A stretch of DNA of 64,000 bases from Ww85 sp963745765 (lineage in GTDB: Bacteria; Desulfobacterota; Desulfobulbia; Desulfobulbales; Desulfocapsaceae), in contig CAVUYQ010000016.1 of NCBI GenBank assembly GCA_963745765.1, positions 124,001 to 188,000 on the forward strand, written 5' to 3'. Within the stretch, counting starts at the first letter, position 1. Each line of letters opens with the position of its first letter. Made by a program: the position numbers and the translations under genes. The notes under the pieces are model-generated. The model was not told where the DNA came from, did no database searches, and saw only the letters and a list, made by a program, of their open reading frames with translations. This document shows positions 9,235 to 17,684 of this stretch, one piece after another.

Positions 9235-9367
9235 AAGTTCCTCCTCGTGGACTTAATGATGAGCGGATGAATCCGCTGTTCGGCCCTCGCTTTTCTGTAT
9301 GATGCAGAGAGCGAGGAGGGATTGTATTAAGGCGTACCGATTGTATCAGCAGCCATTTAACCGCTCA
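9235..9367 (-). promoter_or_regulatory. rpsF 5' leader with two mutually exclusive RNA structures
   Basis: Read on the minus strand, the leader contains CCTCCTCG (plus 9312-9319), an exact complement of the rpsF SD CGAGGAGG (plus 9240-9247). The same segment also forms the 5' arm of a local hairpin, CCTCGCT pairing with AGCGAGG (9310-9316 with 9285-9291). Next to it is a second hairpin AGCGGA-TTCA-TCCGCT preceded by GGCCG. Pairing the anti-SD to the SD would hide the start site, while the local hairpin would free it. S6:S18 is known to repress its own mRNA in some bacteria through a leader with a CCG-containing motif, so this is a candidate for similar control. The function is inferred. Confidence 0.55.
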
Positions 9368-9396
9368 TTTCTAATACAGGTCCAGGCGCAAGTCAA
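9368..9396 (-). promoter_or_regulatory. Probable sigma-70 promoter of the rpsF operon
   Basis: On the minus strand TTGACT (plus 9391-9396) is followed after 17 bases by TAGAAA (plus 9368-9373). It lies directly after the mazG stop codon and would start a transcript with a leader of about 125 bases before rpsF. Confidence 0.5.
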
Positions 9397-9397
9397 T

Positions 9398-9790
9398 TTA
9401 TTTCTTGTCGGATTTTTCCTGGTCCTTGATTTTTAACCATTGTTTCCTTAGAGTTGCTTCATCAAGGTCCTGTTTTTCGGAAAATACGTGCGGGTGCCTC
9501 CTGATGAGTTTTTCGGTAATTGCTGTTATCACGTCCTTAATGGTGAAGTGGTTCTCCTGTCTGTTGATCTCGGCAATCATTACTATTAAATAAAGAAAAT
9601 CACCGAGTTCTTCGCAGAGGTTTGGACGATCATCTTTATCGATTGCGCTGATAATCTCTTGAAACTCTTCCTTGAGGTATTTTTTGAGTGATTGTGTGGT
9701 TTGTTTTTTGTCCCAGGGACATCCCTGGGGCGAGCGAAGTGTTTCGATGACGCCAATGAGTCGATTTAGCTCTGAAGACCCTGCTGCCAT
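9398..9790 (-). CDS. mazG: MazG-type nucleotide pyrophosphohydrolase (single domain)
   Basis: 130 residues, equal to one MazG domain (the E. coli protein has two). Motifs are CPWDKKQTTQSLKKYLKEE, a region with EE and E..D metal ligands (EEFQEII and EELGDFLYLIV), and RRHPHVF. The enzyme hydrolyses NTPs to NMP and pyrophosphate, acting in pool sanitation. The C-terminus W..IK.QEK is typical. It lies upstream of the rpsF operon and divergent from the AP2 gene. Confidence 0.9.
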   Translation of the reverse strand: MAAGSSELNRLIGVIETLRSPQGCPWDKKQTTQSLKKYLKEEFQEIISAIDKDDRPNLCEELGDFLYLIVMIAEINRQENHFTIKDVITAITEKLIRRHPHVFSEKQDLDEATLRKQWLKIKDQEKSDKK

Positions 9791-9895
9791 AACTGGTACC
9801 TCCCTACATTGTAGTAATTATAGATAAATTTTAAAATAATAGATGAAATGACCCAAAAACGTGTGTTTATCGAACACAAAAGACTTTGAAAAAGG

Positions 9896-9924
9896 TTGAC
9901 ATTCCTGCCCTGACTAACTATGTA
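9896..9924 (+). promoter_or_regulatory. Probable promoter of the AP2-domain gene
   Basis: A perfect -35 TTGACA (9896-9901) is followed after 17 bases by TATGTA (9919-9924). It would give a leader of about 95 bases before the AP2 gene. The -10 element is weak. Confidence 0.45.
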
Positions 9925-10026
9925 GTCTATGGCTTGGTCTTGTTTCCTAAAACGAAAACGTTCAACTATACCAGATGCTTCATAAGTACAACTAAAATGA
10001 AGGGCAAGGTAAGCTGATAAGCAATC

Positions 10027-10515
10027 TTGGTGTTGAGCAAAAGAAAAACAAAATATTTGAGGTTTTACAAAGTGATTGACGGTGATTCAAAACAAAAAAT
10101 GCTGCTGGAAAAACATAAAGACATCGCTCGAATCGACCAGGAATCGAAAAGAACCCATGGCTGGTATGTTCGTGTCAGGTTTACCGGGAAAACCCACTCC
10201 AAATTCTTTTCCGACAGGAAATGCGGCGGCCGCTATTCAAGTCTGTTATCGGCAATATCGTGGCGCGACCAGACCGAACGAAAACTTGGTAAGGTCCGGA
10301 CTAATAAACATATGGTGACGGTCAGTAATTCCGGTACCGGGGTGGTCGGGGTTCGACATAACGAAAAGCTTAATCGTTTTGAGGTAAGCTGGGTTACGCC
10401 GCAGGGTAAACAGGGCAAGACCTCCGTTTCGATCAGAAAACACGGCAAAAAAGCTGCATTCGAAAGGGCCTGTAAAATTCGCAAGCAGCGCGAGACAACG
10501 CGCCTGGGAATATAA
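10027..10515 (+). CDS. Free-standing AP2/ERF-like DNA-binding domain protein
   Basis: 162 basic residues with two AP2-like units. The first has GWYVRVRFTGK followed by KFFSDRK and a helix with SAISWRDQTERKLG (about residues 44-92). The second has GVVGVRHNEKLNRFEVSWV then KTSVSIRKHGKKAAFERACKIR (about 105-155). Each follows the three-strand-plus-helix plan of the AP2/ERF domain, best known from plant transcription factors and phage homing endonucleases. No HNH motif is present, so a DNA-binding regulator is more likely than a nuclease. The start is uncertain: TTG at 10027 (or GTG at 10030) fits the frame but has no clear SD. It has its own promoter candidate and is a single-gene unit before rplU. 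Confidence 0.7.
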   Translation: MVLSKRKTKYLRFYKVIDGDSKQKMLLEKHKDIARIDQESKRTHGWYVRVRFTGKTHSKFFSDRKCGGRYSSLLSAISWRDQTERKLGKVRTNKHMVTVSNSGTGVVGVRHNEKLNRFEVSWVTPQGKQGKTSVSIRKHGKKAAFERACKIRKQRETTRLGI

Positions 10516-10646
10516 ATCTCGATAACAGCCAGGTGAGTTCCGGAACCGTTTCTGGTTGGGATCACTGTCGTGCCATTATCGCTTCGGCCGCTGGTTGCCG
10601 GCGCCGTCTTGTCCGGTTTTTCTTAAACTGATTAGTCCGAAAAGGG

Positions 10647-10676
10647 TTGACTTGTGCCATGGTTGCGTAGTAAACT
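10647..10676 (+). promoter_or_regulatory. Probable promoter of rplU-rpmA
   Basis: TTGACT (10647-10652), an 18-base spacer and TAAACT (10671-10676) lie about 60 bases before the rplU start. Confidence 0.5.
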
Positions 10677-10737
10677 GACGAGTTGATATCGTTAAATCAA
10701 CAGTCGGTAACTGGCATAAATAAATGAGGCTTATATA

Positions 10738-11049
10738 ATGTACGCAATAATAAAAACAGGCGGAAAGCAGTATCAGGTTGCTACCGGTGATCAATTAAGG
10801 GTCGAGAAACTGCCGGGAAATGTGGGAGAAACACTGGACCTTGAAGAAGTACTCATGGTTGTTGAGGATGGCAATACGGTAATTGGCAAACCGGTTGTAG
10901 ATGGCGCCAAGGTAAAAGCAACCATTTCCGAACAGGGAAAACATCGCAAGATCAATGTTTTCAAGAAAAAGAAACGGAAGGGTTATCGTCTGATGAAGGG
11001 ACATCGGCAGGCATATACTTCTTTGAAAATTGACGAAATTACCAGGTGA
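10738..11049 (+). CDS. rplU: 50S ribosomal protein L21
   Basis: 103 residues with MYAIIKTGGKQYQV at the N-terminus, KINVFKKKKRKGYRL and GHRQAYTSLKIDEI at the C-terminus, all diagnostic for L21. It starts the rplU-rpmA unit upstream of obgE, a nearly universal bacterial order. Confidence 0.97.
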   Translation: MYAIIKTGGKQYQVATGDQLRVEKLPGNVGETLDLEEVLMVVEDGNTVIGKPVVDGAKVKATISEQGKHRKINVFKKKKRKGYRLMKGHRQAYTSLKIDEITR

Positions 11050-11100
11050 TTAAAGCAGGTTTAGGTATTGTACCTGTAAGAATTGTAAAAGGAGTTCATA

Positions 11101-11358
11101 ATGGCTCATAAAAAAGCAGGCGGAAGTTCAAGGAACGGGCGTGACAGCCAGGGGCAACGGCGTGGTGTTAAAAAATTTGGTGGAGAAGTTGTCCGGGCCG
11201 GCAATATAATCATCCGACAACTGGGAACCAAGATCCATCCGGGGATCAACGTTGGATGTGGCCGCGATTACACCCTGTTTGCCAAAGTTGATGGTGTTGT
11301 TACCTTTGAGGAATTTGGAAAAAGCAGGAAAAGGGTAAGCGTCTACCCGTCAGTCTAG
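11101..11358 (+). CDS. rpmA: 50S ribosomal protein L27
   Basis: 85 residues starting MAHKKAGGSSRNGRDS, the N-terminus that reaches the peptidyl-transferase centre. There is no cleavable N-terminal extension of the Firmicutes kind. Further on are RRGVKKFGGE and GTKIHPGINVG. An AAAGGAG SD is present. It is followed by two terminator-like hairpins. Confidence 0.97.
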   Translation: MAHKKAGGSSRNGRDSQGQRRGVKKFGGEVVRAGNIIIRQLGTKIHPGINVGCGRDYTLFAKVDGVVTFEEFGKSRKRVSVYPSV

Positions 11359-11371
11359 ATACGTTGACAAG

Positions 11372-11397
11372 AACTGCTGGTAACGGCAGTTTTTCTT
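11372..11397 (+). terminator. Terminator-like hairpin after rpmA
   Basis: AACTGC (11372-11377) pairs with GCAGTT (11386-11391) around an 8-base loop and is followed by TTTTCTT. The stem is short. Confidence 0.5.
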
Positions 11398-11403
11398 ATT
11401 TCT

Positions 11404-11440
11404 AACTCGATCATTGCCCTAGTGATGATCGAGTTTTTTT
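11404..11440 (+). terminator. Strong rho-independent terminator between rpmA and obgE
   Basis: An 11-bp stem, AACTCGATCAT with ATGATCGAGTT, is followed by a run of T residues. With the preceding hairpin it makes a tandem terminator 38 bases before obgE, so obgE either has a weak promoter inside this space or depends on readthrough. Confidence 0.75.
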
Positions 11441-11477
11441 ATTGTATTATTTTAAACAATTAATAGGTTACGAGGCC

Positions 11478-12509
11478 ATGTCTTTCATTGATCGATCAAA
11501 ATTTTTCATCAAGGCAGGAGATGGTGGTAACGGGTGCGTAAGTTTTAGAAGAGAAAAATATGTTCCCAAAGGAGGACCGGACGGTGGTGATGGCGGAAGG
11601 GGCGGAGATGTCATTATAAAAGCTTCCAGGCATCTCCGTTCACTCATCGACTTCAAGTATCGTTCTCATTTTAAAGGAGAACGCGGCACGCATGGAAAGG
11701 GGAGCGACATGCACGGTGCGAAAGGAAAAAGTTTTACCCTCGAAGTACCAGTCGGATCTGTTATAAAAGATGCTGAAACAGGAATGACACTTGCTGATCT
11801 CACGGTGGAAGGGCAGGAATATGTTGCAGCAAAAGGTGGAAAAGGCGGGCTGGGTAATCCGCATTTTGCCAGCGCCACTAATCGAACGCCGAGAACAGCG
11901 ACGAAAGGAAAACAAGGGGATGAGGGCTGGCTCCAGATAGAGCTGAAACTTATTGCTGACGTTGGTCTTGTTGGTTTGCCCAATGCCGGAAAATCAAGTC
12001 TTCTGGCCATGCTCTCAGCGGCCAACCCAAAAATTTCTGATTACCCGTTTACCACACTTGAGCCGCAGCTTGGTGTCCTTCAGTTTAAATCCCATTCTCC
12101 CTATATCATAGCTGACATACCCGGGCTTATTGAAGGGGCGCATGAGGGCATCGGACTCGGTCATCATTTTTTAAAACATATTGAGCGAACATCAGTAATT
12201 ATCCATGTAATCGATATTTCAGCCGATGCGTACCTGGATAACTTCCATGTTATCGAAATGGAACTACGGAAATATAAGCAAAATTTACTTGATCGTATTA
12301 AAATTATCGTCCTCAACAAGACTGATCTTGTCGATCCCGAAATGGTCGTTGAGATTGCAGATGAATTCAAATTACTCGGCAACGAAATAGTTCCGGTTTC
12401 CTCCTTGACCGGGGACGGTGTCGTCAGCCTGAAAAAAGCCCTTGTGACAATACTTGATAGCCTTGACGGTACGGATACGAGTTGGGAAGATTCAGTGATC
12501 GATGATTGA
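11478..12509 (+). CDS. obgE: GTPase ObgE/CgtA
   Basis: 343 residues from MSFIDRSKFFIKAGDGGNG. The glycine-rich Obg fold occupies about residues 1-158 (KGGPDGGDGGRGGDV, GKGGLGNPHFASATNR). The G domain has G1 VGLPNAGKSSLL, G2 with TT in YPFTTLEP, G3 DIPGLIEGAHEG, G4 LNKTD and G5 VSSLTG. Obg acts in 50S assembly and the stress response. I start at 11478, where ACGAGG precedes the ATG, not at an upstream in-frame codon. It overlaps proB by 8 bases. Confidence 0.96.
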   Translation: MSFIDRSKFFIKAGDGGNGCVSFRREKYVPKGGPDGGDGGRGGDVIIKASRHLRSLIDFKYRSHFKGERGTHGKGSDMHGAKGKSFTLEVPVGSVIKDAETGMTLADLTVEGQEYVAAKGGKGGLGNPHFASATNRTPRTATKGKQGDEGWLQIELKLIADVGLVGLPNAGKSSLLAMLSAANPKISDYPFTTLEPQLGVLQFKSHSPYIIADIPGLIEGAHEGIGLGHHFLKHIERTSVIIHVIDISADAYLDNFHVIEMELRKYKQNLLDRIKIIVLNKTDLVDPEMVVEIADEFKLLGNEIVPVSSLTGDGVVSLKKALVTILDSLDGTDTSWEDSVIDD

Positions 12510-13659
12510 AGAACTATCAATAGAGGAAGGTCTCTATCTTCGCCAGACCCTTTTTGACAAGGCCCGCCGTATTGTCATAAAAGTCGGAAGTGCCGTTCTG
12601 ACGACAGCGGAAGGACTGGCCTTTGAGGTTATCGGCAATATTGCCCGCGATATCTCATTTCTTCACAGCAGTGGCCGGGAGGTTATACTCGTCAGTTCAG
12701 GAGCAGTTGCTGCCGGGATTAAAAAAGTGTCCTACAAAAAGAATTCGGGCTTCGGTATAAAGGAAAAACAGGCCCTTGCCGCCATAGGCCAGCCGTGCCT
12801 GATGATGGCCTATGAACAGGCCTTTGCTTCTTATCAGAAATCGATTGCCCAGGTGCTCCTGACTCATGCCGATCTTGCCAAACGAGAGAGATATCTCAAT
12901 GTCCGCAACACCCTGATGACGCTGTTTGACTTTGGCGTAATACCGGTCATAAACGAAAATGATACCGTCTCAGTAGAGGAGTTGCGGTTTGGTGACAATG
13001 ATACCCTTGGCGCCCACATCTGTAATCTTATTGAAGCGGATATGTTTATCTGCCTGACTGACGTGAGAGGCCTTTATACCGGTGATCCGGTTGTTGACCC
13101 TGAGGCTAAACCGCTTTATACGGTAAGGGCTATTACAGAGGAGGTTGAGGGACTGGTTCTGAATGTCACGAGCGGCCTCGGAACCGGCGGCATGCGTTCC
13201 AAGCTGAATGCCGCAAAAATCGTGGCGGCAGGGGGGGGCTGTTCGTTCATTGGCCCCGGCAAAGAACATGAGATTCTCCAGAAGATGTTCAGCGGCGAGA
13301 TGATAGGAACTTTTTTTCTTCCCAGTACTGAACGGATTAAAAGTCGTAAGCGCTGGATTGCCTCCGTTCTTAAACCGCAAGGAGCCCTCCTGCTTGATGC
13401 TGGTGCCTGCCGAGCCTTGACTGAGCACAACAAGAGCCTTCTTCCGTCGGGAATCATCTCGGTTCAGGGTGATTTCGGGGTGGGTTCTGCCGTACATTGT
13501 CTTGACAGGGATAAAAAGATTCTGGCTGTTGGTTTGATAAACTATAATTCAAAAGATACCAGGAAAATTATTGGTTGTCACTCCAGCAGAATAGAGGAGC
13601 TACTGGGCTATAAGGATAGCGACGAGGTAATTCATCGTGACAATATTGTTCTTATATGA
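12502..13659 (+). CDS. proB: Glutamate 5-kinase with C-terminal PUA domain
   Basis: 385 residues. The kinase domain has IVIKVGSAVLT, LVSSGAVAAG, VIPVINENDTVS, FGDNDTLGA and LTDVRGLYTGDP, then TSGLGTGGMRSKLNAA. A PUA domain follows (GALLLDAGACRAL, LPSGIISVQGDF). It phosphorylates glutamate in the first step of proline synthesis. Translation is likely coupled to obgE through the 8-base overlap, and proA follows after 27 bases. Confidence 0.96.
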   Translation: MIEELSIEEGLYLRQTLFDKARRIVIKVGSAVLTTAEGLAFEVIGNIARDISFLHSSGREVILVSSGAVAAGIKKVSYKKNSGFGIKEKQALAAIGQPCLMMAYEQAFASYQKSIAQVLLTHADLAKRERYLNVRNTLMTLFDFGVIPVINENDTVSVEELRFGDNDTLGAHICNLIEADMFICLTDVRGLYTGDPVVDPEAKPLYTVRAITEEVEGLVLNVTSGLGTGGMRSKLNAAKIVAAGGGCSFIGPGKEHEILQKMFSGEMIGTFFLPSTERIKSRKRWIASVLKPQGALLLDAGACRALTEHNKSLLPSGIISVQGDFGVGSAVHCLDRDKKILAVGLINYNSKDTRKIIGCHSSRIEELLGYKDSDEVIHRDNIVLI

Positions 13660-13686
13660 GCAAGGTCTAACCGGAAGGGGAAGAAT

Positions 13687-14955
13687 ATGAGCACCGATGC
13701 GGCAATAGAAAAGATGATCGAGAGAATAGCCCGAAACGCACAGATGGCCTCACGCGGTCTGGGTACTGTCTCGAGCACTGTTAAAAATAATATTCTTCAG
13801 GATGTTGGCGATCTGCTTCAGAAAAGAAAGAGCGAGATACAGGCCGTAAATAGTAAAGAGGTAGAGGACGGCAGATCCAAAGGGCTGTCAAATGCCATGC
13901 TCGATCGGTTGACGCTTTCTGATAAGGTTATTGCCGGTATGAGAGCGGGGGTGAACGAGGTGATGGCCTTGCCTGATCCGGTCGGGCAGATAGCGAGTGT
14001 TATCAGGAGGCCGAATGATCTGATGGTCGGTAAAATGAGGATTCCGCTCGGTGTCATCGCCATGATCTATGAATCAAGACCAAATGTAACAATCGATGCT
14101 TCAGCCTTATGCCTGAAAGCCGGGAACAGTATTATTTTACGCGGCGGGTCGGAGGCCATCCGCTCAAATATCATCCTGGCTGAGATACTGCAGGAAGCCT
14201 TGCGGAAAAACAATATCAATCCGGATGCGGTACAGGTCGTGCCGACGACCGATCGCCAGGCGATCAGCCATCTGCTCAAGCAGGAGGCTTTTGTCGATCT
14301 GATTATCCCGCGAGGGGGCGAAGGCTTGATTCGTTTTGTCTCGGAAAACTCACGGATACCGGTGCTGAAGCATTATAAAGGTGTCTGCCATATTTATGTG
14401 GACAAGGATGCAGACCTCGTCAAGGCAACACCGGTGATCATCAATAGCAAAGTTCAGAGGCCGGGTGTATGTAATGCGCTTGAAGGACTCCTGGTGCATA
14501 AAGCGGTGGCCGCATCCTACCTGCCGGAGATTGTTGCCGAGCTGCAGAAATCAGGGGTCACCGTTCTGGGCTGCAGTGAAACGACGGCCATTTGTCCTGA
14601 CGCCCTGCCCGCCGGTGAACAGGATTGGGGCACTGAATTTCTCGATCTGAAAATCTGCGTCAAGGTCGTTGATTCGCCGGAGGAGGCGATAGATTATATT
14701 GACCGCTATGGTTCCAGGCATACTGAAAGTATTATTACAGAAAACTACACGACGGCGCACGCATTCCTTGCACGCGTTGACGCATCTGCGGTTATGGTCA
14801 ACGCCTCGACACGTTTTAACGATGGCGGACAACTCGGACTCGGTGCCGAGATAGGGATCAGCACGAGCAAACTGCATGCTTACGGGCCGATGGGACTGGA
14901 AGAGTTGACGACGCAAAAATATATCGTCTATGGCACCGGACAGGTGCGTGATTGA
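13687..14955 (+). CDS. proA: Gamma-glutamyl phosphate reductase
   Basis: 422 residues. Motifs include MRIPLGVIAMIYESRPNVT, LRGGSEA, VDLIIPRGGEGLI, and the catalytic Cys in RPGVCNALEGLLVH. The C-terminus has RFNDGGQLGLGAEIGIST and GPMGLEELTT. It reduces glutamyl phosphate to the semialdehyde with NADPH. Its TGA overlaps the nadD ATG in TGATG. Confidence 0.97.
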   Translation: MSTDAAIEKMIERIARNAQMASRGLGTVSSTVKNNILQDVGDLLQKRKSEIQAVNSKEVEDGRSKGLSNAMLDRLTLSDKVIAGMRAGVNEVMALPDPVGQIASVIRRPNDLMVGKMRIPLGVIAMIYESRPNVTIDASALCLKAGNSIILRGGSEAIRSNIILAEILQEALRKNNINPDAVQVVPTTDRQAISHLLKQEAFVDLIIPRGGEGLIRFVSENSRIPVLKHYKGVCHIYVDKDADLVKATPVIINSKVQRPGVCNALEGLLVHKAVAASYLPEIVAELQKSGVTVLGCSETTAICPDALPAGEQDWGTEFLDLKICVKVVDSPEEAIDYIDRYGSRHTESIITENYTTAHAFLARVDASAVMVNASTRFNDGGQLGLGAEIGISTSKLHAYGPMGLEELTTQKYIVYGTGQVRD

Positions 14956-15599
14956 TGACAGACGTTGGTGTGCTGGGAGGAACTTTTGATCCGTTTCATA
15001 ACGGCCACATGCAGTTGGCGGAAGCGGTGTTAAATGAATACCGGCTCGACAATATTATCTTTGTCCCAGCCGGCAACCCGCCGCACAAAAGCAACACCAG
15101 CATAACCGAGGCAAAACATCGTTTACAGATGCTGCGTTTAGCCGTTCATGGCAAAAACCGGTATCGTGTGTCGGAAATTGAATTTTCTTCCGTTGGACCC
15201 TCATACACCTTCTCCACGTTACAGCGCTTACAGGAGCATTCAGGAGATGATGTTGTTCTTCACTTTATTATTGGCCATGACGCCTTTCTGGAACTGGAAA
15301 CCTGGTATCGCTGGGAAACACTTTTAGCCGGTACTCCTTTCATAATTGCGCAAAGGCCAGGTTATGCTATTGATGGCCTCGAGGCCTTTCTATCGAGAAA
15401 TAATTTCAGGCCGGAAACACCGGATAAAAGAAGCTGGAAAGAGATGACGACGGGAAACATCATCCGTGTTTTATCCAAAAAAATTTTGGATATATCCTCA
15501 ACCAAGATTAGGGAGAGAATCGCCCGGAAACAGGAGTGGCGGCATTTTGTTCCTGAGAGCGTTGCGGGATATATCCTTGATAACGACATCTACTGCTGA
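14955..15599 (+). CDS. nadD: Nicotinate-nucleotide adenylyltransferase
   Basis: 214 residues from the ATG at 14955 in the overlap TGATG. GGTFDPFHNGHMQLAE holds the nucleotidyltransferase HxGH motif, then FVPAGNPPHK, and ISSTKIRERI near the end. It converts NaMN to deamido-NAD. It belongs to the obgE-proB-proA-nadD unit. Confidence 0.96.
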   Translation: MTDVGVLGGTFDPFHNGHMQLAEAVLNEYRLDNIIFVPAGNPPHKSNTSITEAKHRLQMLRLAVHGKNRYRVSEIEFSSVGPSYTFSTLQRLQEHSGDDVVLHFIIGHDAFLELETWYRWETLLAGTPFIIAQRPGYAIDGLEAFLSRNNFRPETPDKRSWKEMTTGNIIRVLSKKILDISSTKIRERIARKQEWRHFVPESVAGYILDNDIYC

Positions 15600-15736
15600 G
15601 GCCGACTTAAAAGCCAACAAAGAGATTCCTCAAAAAAACAACAAAGATATTTGGATTAAATTTTGATTACGTATAGAATAGTATGTAGTTAAATTGCCAA
15701 TGTAAATAAACAAAGGAACAATTTCGTAAGTCTTTT

Positions 15737-16957
15737 ATGCCAGTAAAGAACCAGATGAATTACGGTCAGAAGCCGATTAGCGTGCTGATAGCAGACGACT
15801 CCCTGGTTTTCAGAAAGGAACTGAGAACCATTTTCGATCAATCCAATACCGTCGAGGTAATTGGTGAGGCCGTCAATGGAATAGAAGCGCTCGACAAGAT
15901 GTTAAAGAGTAATCCTGATGTCATTATTATGGATATGGAAATGCCGTTGATGGATGGCGTAACCTCTCTGCAGCATCTGATGATCCATAAACCCACGCCG
16001 ACCATCATGTTTTCAAGCCTGACCAGCGAGGGGACTGCACGGTCGTTTGATGCTCTCAAATATGGAGCTGTTGACTTTGTCAGCAAAGATTCGTTTTTCC
16101 AGCGACAGGATCTCAGATCATTCCAGAAGGATATTATTCATCGCGTCATATATGCCTCAAAAGTCACAATGAGGCCGGTTGAGCCTATCTCCACTTCTGG
16201 GAAGGACTTTCTTTCACTCCCCATCAACCCGAGTGATATTATCTTCTGCGAAGAGTGCGGTGCAAAAAACATTATAGATGCCGAGCAGCGGCGGGAACTC
16301 GAAGAATTGAGGTGTCAGGAATGCGGGGACCTCCTGCATATCAGCCTTATTAATAAGCATAAGAAAATCAATTTTATTACCGTCATTGGAGCTGGAATCG
16401 GAGGATATTCCAACCTGCTTCGAATAATACCGAAAGTATCAGCAGATATTGTCGGGACGATCGTGGCGATCATTTATGCTGAAAGATCACACGTTGATGC
16501 ATTTACCGAGTATCTTGACGCGGTCAGTAATATCACGGTGAAACGGCTGGCGGACGGGATGACCCTCGAGGGTGGCAGATGCTACATCGCCTCGGCCCAG
16601 GATAATGTTTACATGAAACCCTACAGTGCGCATTATACTATACGGAAAACTAAGTCCATTCCGGGATTCGGCCCGATAGACCTGTTCATGAATTCTATCA
16701 CTTCCGTTTTCAAAAACCGCGTGGCTGGCATTATTATGTCAGGCAGTGAACTTGATGGTGTGAGAGGGATAAACGCCATAAAGGAACAGGATGGTGTCTC
16801 GCTCGTATTGAATTCAGGTGCCTGTCTGTGCAAGGAAATGGGAGAGAACGTTCTCCGTAAGTGCATGGTTGATATTATTGTTGATGAGAAAGATGTTACT
16901 GATATTATAGCGAAAATGCATGAGTCTAATAGTAGGCAGCCCCTCGTGATCGAATAG
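15737..16957 (+). CDS. CheB-like response regulator with zinc ribbon and degenerate methylesterase domain
   Basis: 406 residues. Residues 15-130 form a receiver domain with acidic pair DD (20-21), phospho-acceptor Asp66 in MDMEMPLMDG, and Lys117. A linker holds two Cys pairs, C171/C174 and C193/C196, spaced like a zinc ribbon. The C-terminal part (about 212-395) resembles the CheB methylesterase fold, with VIGAGIGG where CheB has GAS-T-GG and a C-terminal SGSELDGVRG. The Ser of the triad is Gly (220) and the expected His is not in the IYAERSH region. Only the Asp appears kept. Catalysis is therefore unlikely, and a signalling or binding role is inferred. No che genes are adjacent. Confidence 0.75.
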   Translation: MPVKNQMNYGQKPISVLIADDSLVFRKELRTIFDQSNTVEVIGEAVNGIEALDKMLKSNPDVIIMDMEMPLMDGVTSLQHLMIHKPTPTIMFSSLTSEGTARSFDALKYGAVDFVSKDSFFQRQDLRSFQKDIIHRVIYASKVTMRPVEPISTSGKDFLSLPINPSDIIFCEECGAKNIIDAEQRRELEELRCQECGDLLHISLINKHKKINFITVIGAGIGGYSNLLRIIPKVSADIVGTIVAIIYAERSHVDAFTEYLDAVSNITVKRLADGMTLEGGRCYIASAQDNVYMKPYSAHYTIRKTKSIPGFGPIDLFMNSITSVFKNRVAGIIMSGSELDGVRGINAIKEQDGVSLVLNSGACLCKEMGENVLRKCMVDIIVDEKDVTDIIAKMHESNSRQPLVIE

Positions 16958-17012
16958 CGTGTTAGCACAATAAGCAGGCGCTGCGAAAACGCCTCATGCC
17001 GGGAAGAGTACG

Positions 17013-17678
17013 ATGCTCTGGGAAGAACAAGTTTCAGTAATGCAGCAGGGGCTGCATCGCGCACTGGTCAAAGAGGCATATGGCCCTGCTGCACAGGGAC
17101 AGAAGGTATTTCCCTTGCGTGAGCTGGTCTTCAATGCAATGCGAACCACGCCTTTTGCAGCGGTCAGGGTAGTGATTCTCGGTCAGGACCCGTATATCAA
17201 TGAACATCCTGTTTATGGTCCTGAGGCGCATGGTCTCTGTTTTTCCGTTCAACAAGGCATTCCCGCTCCCCCATCGCTGAAGAATATTTTTAAGGAAATC
17301 GATGATAGTCTGCATGGCGGTGTCCCGAGCGCTGCAAGCACGGATCTTACCAGGTGGGCAAAACAGGGAGTACTTTTGCTCAACGCCAGTTTGACGGTTA
17401 TCGCCGGGCGATCAAATTCCCATGCGCATCTTGGCTGGCAGCAAATCACTGATGATATTATCGAAACACTCTCAATCAAAAAAGAGCATATCGTCTTCAT
17501 GCTGTGGGGATCCTTTGCTCAGAAAAAAGCGCACTTGATAGATTTACGCAAGCACCTGGTCCTGCAGACGAGCCATCCGTCACCGCTCTCGGCACATCGC
17601 GGTTTTCTCGGTTCGGGGGTCTTTGTTAAATGCAATTCTTACCTGGTGAAAAGCGGTTATCCGCCAATCGACTGGTGA
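17013..17678 (+). CDS. ung: Uracil-DNA glycosylase, family 1
   Basis: 221 residues. The catalytic loop VVILGQDPYINEHPVYGPEAHGLCFS is shown by GQDPY with the water-activating Asp. GVLLLNASLTV follows, and the C-terminal minor-groove loop HPSPLSAHRGF carries the catalytic His. It removes uracil from DNA. It converges on the nnrDE gene with only 6 bases between the stops. It could be translated from ATG at 17013 or a nearby downstream ATG. Confidence 0.96.
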   Translation: MLWEEQVSVMQQGLHRALVKEAYGPAAQGQKVFPLRELVFNAMRTTPFAAVRVVILGQDPYINEHPVYGPEAHGLCFSVQQGIPAPPSLKNIFKEIDDSLHGGVPSAASTDLTRWAKQGVLLLNASLTVIAGRSNSHAHLGWQQITDDIIETLSIKKEHIVFMLWGSFAQKKAHLIDLRKHLVLQTSHPSPLSAHRGFLGSGVFVKCNSYLVKSGYPPIDW

Positions 17679-17684
17679 GAGATA

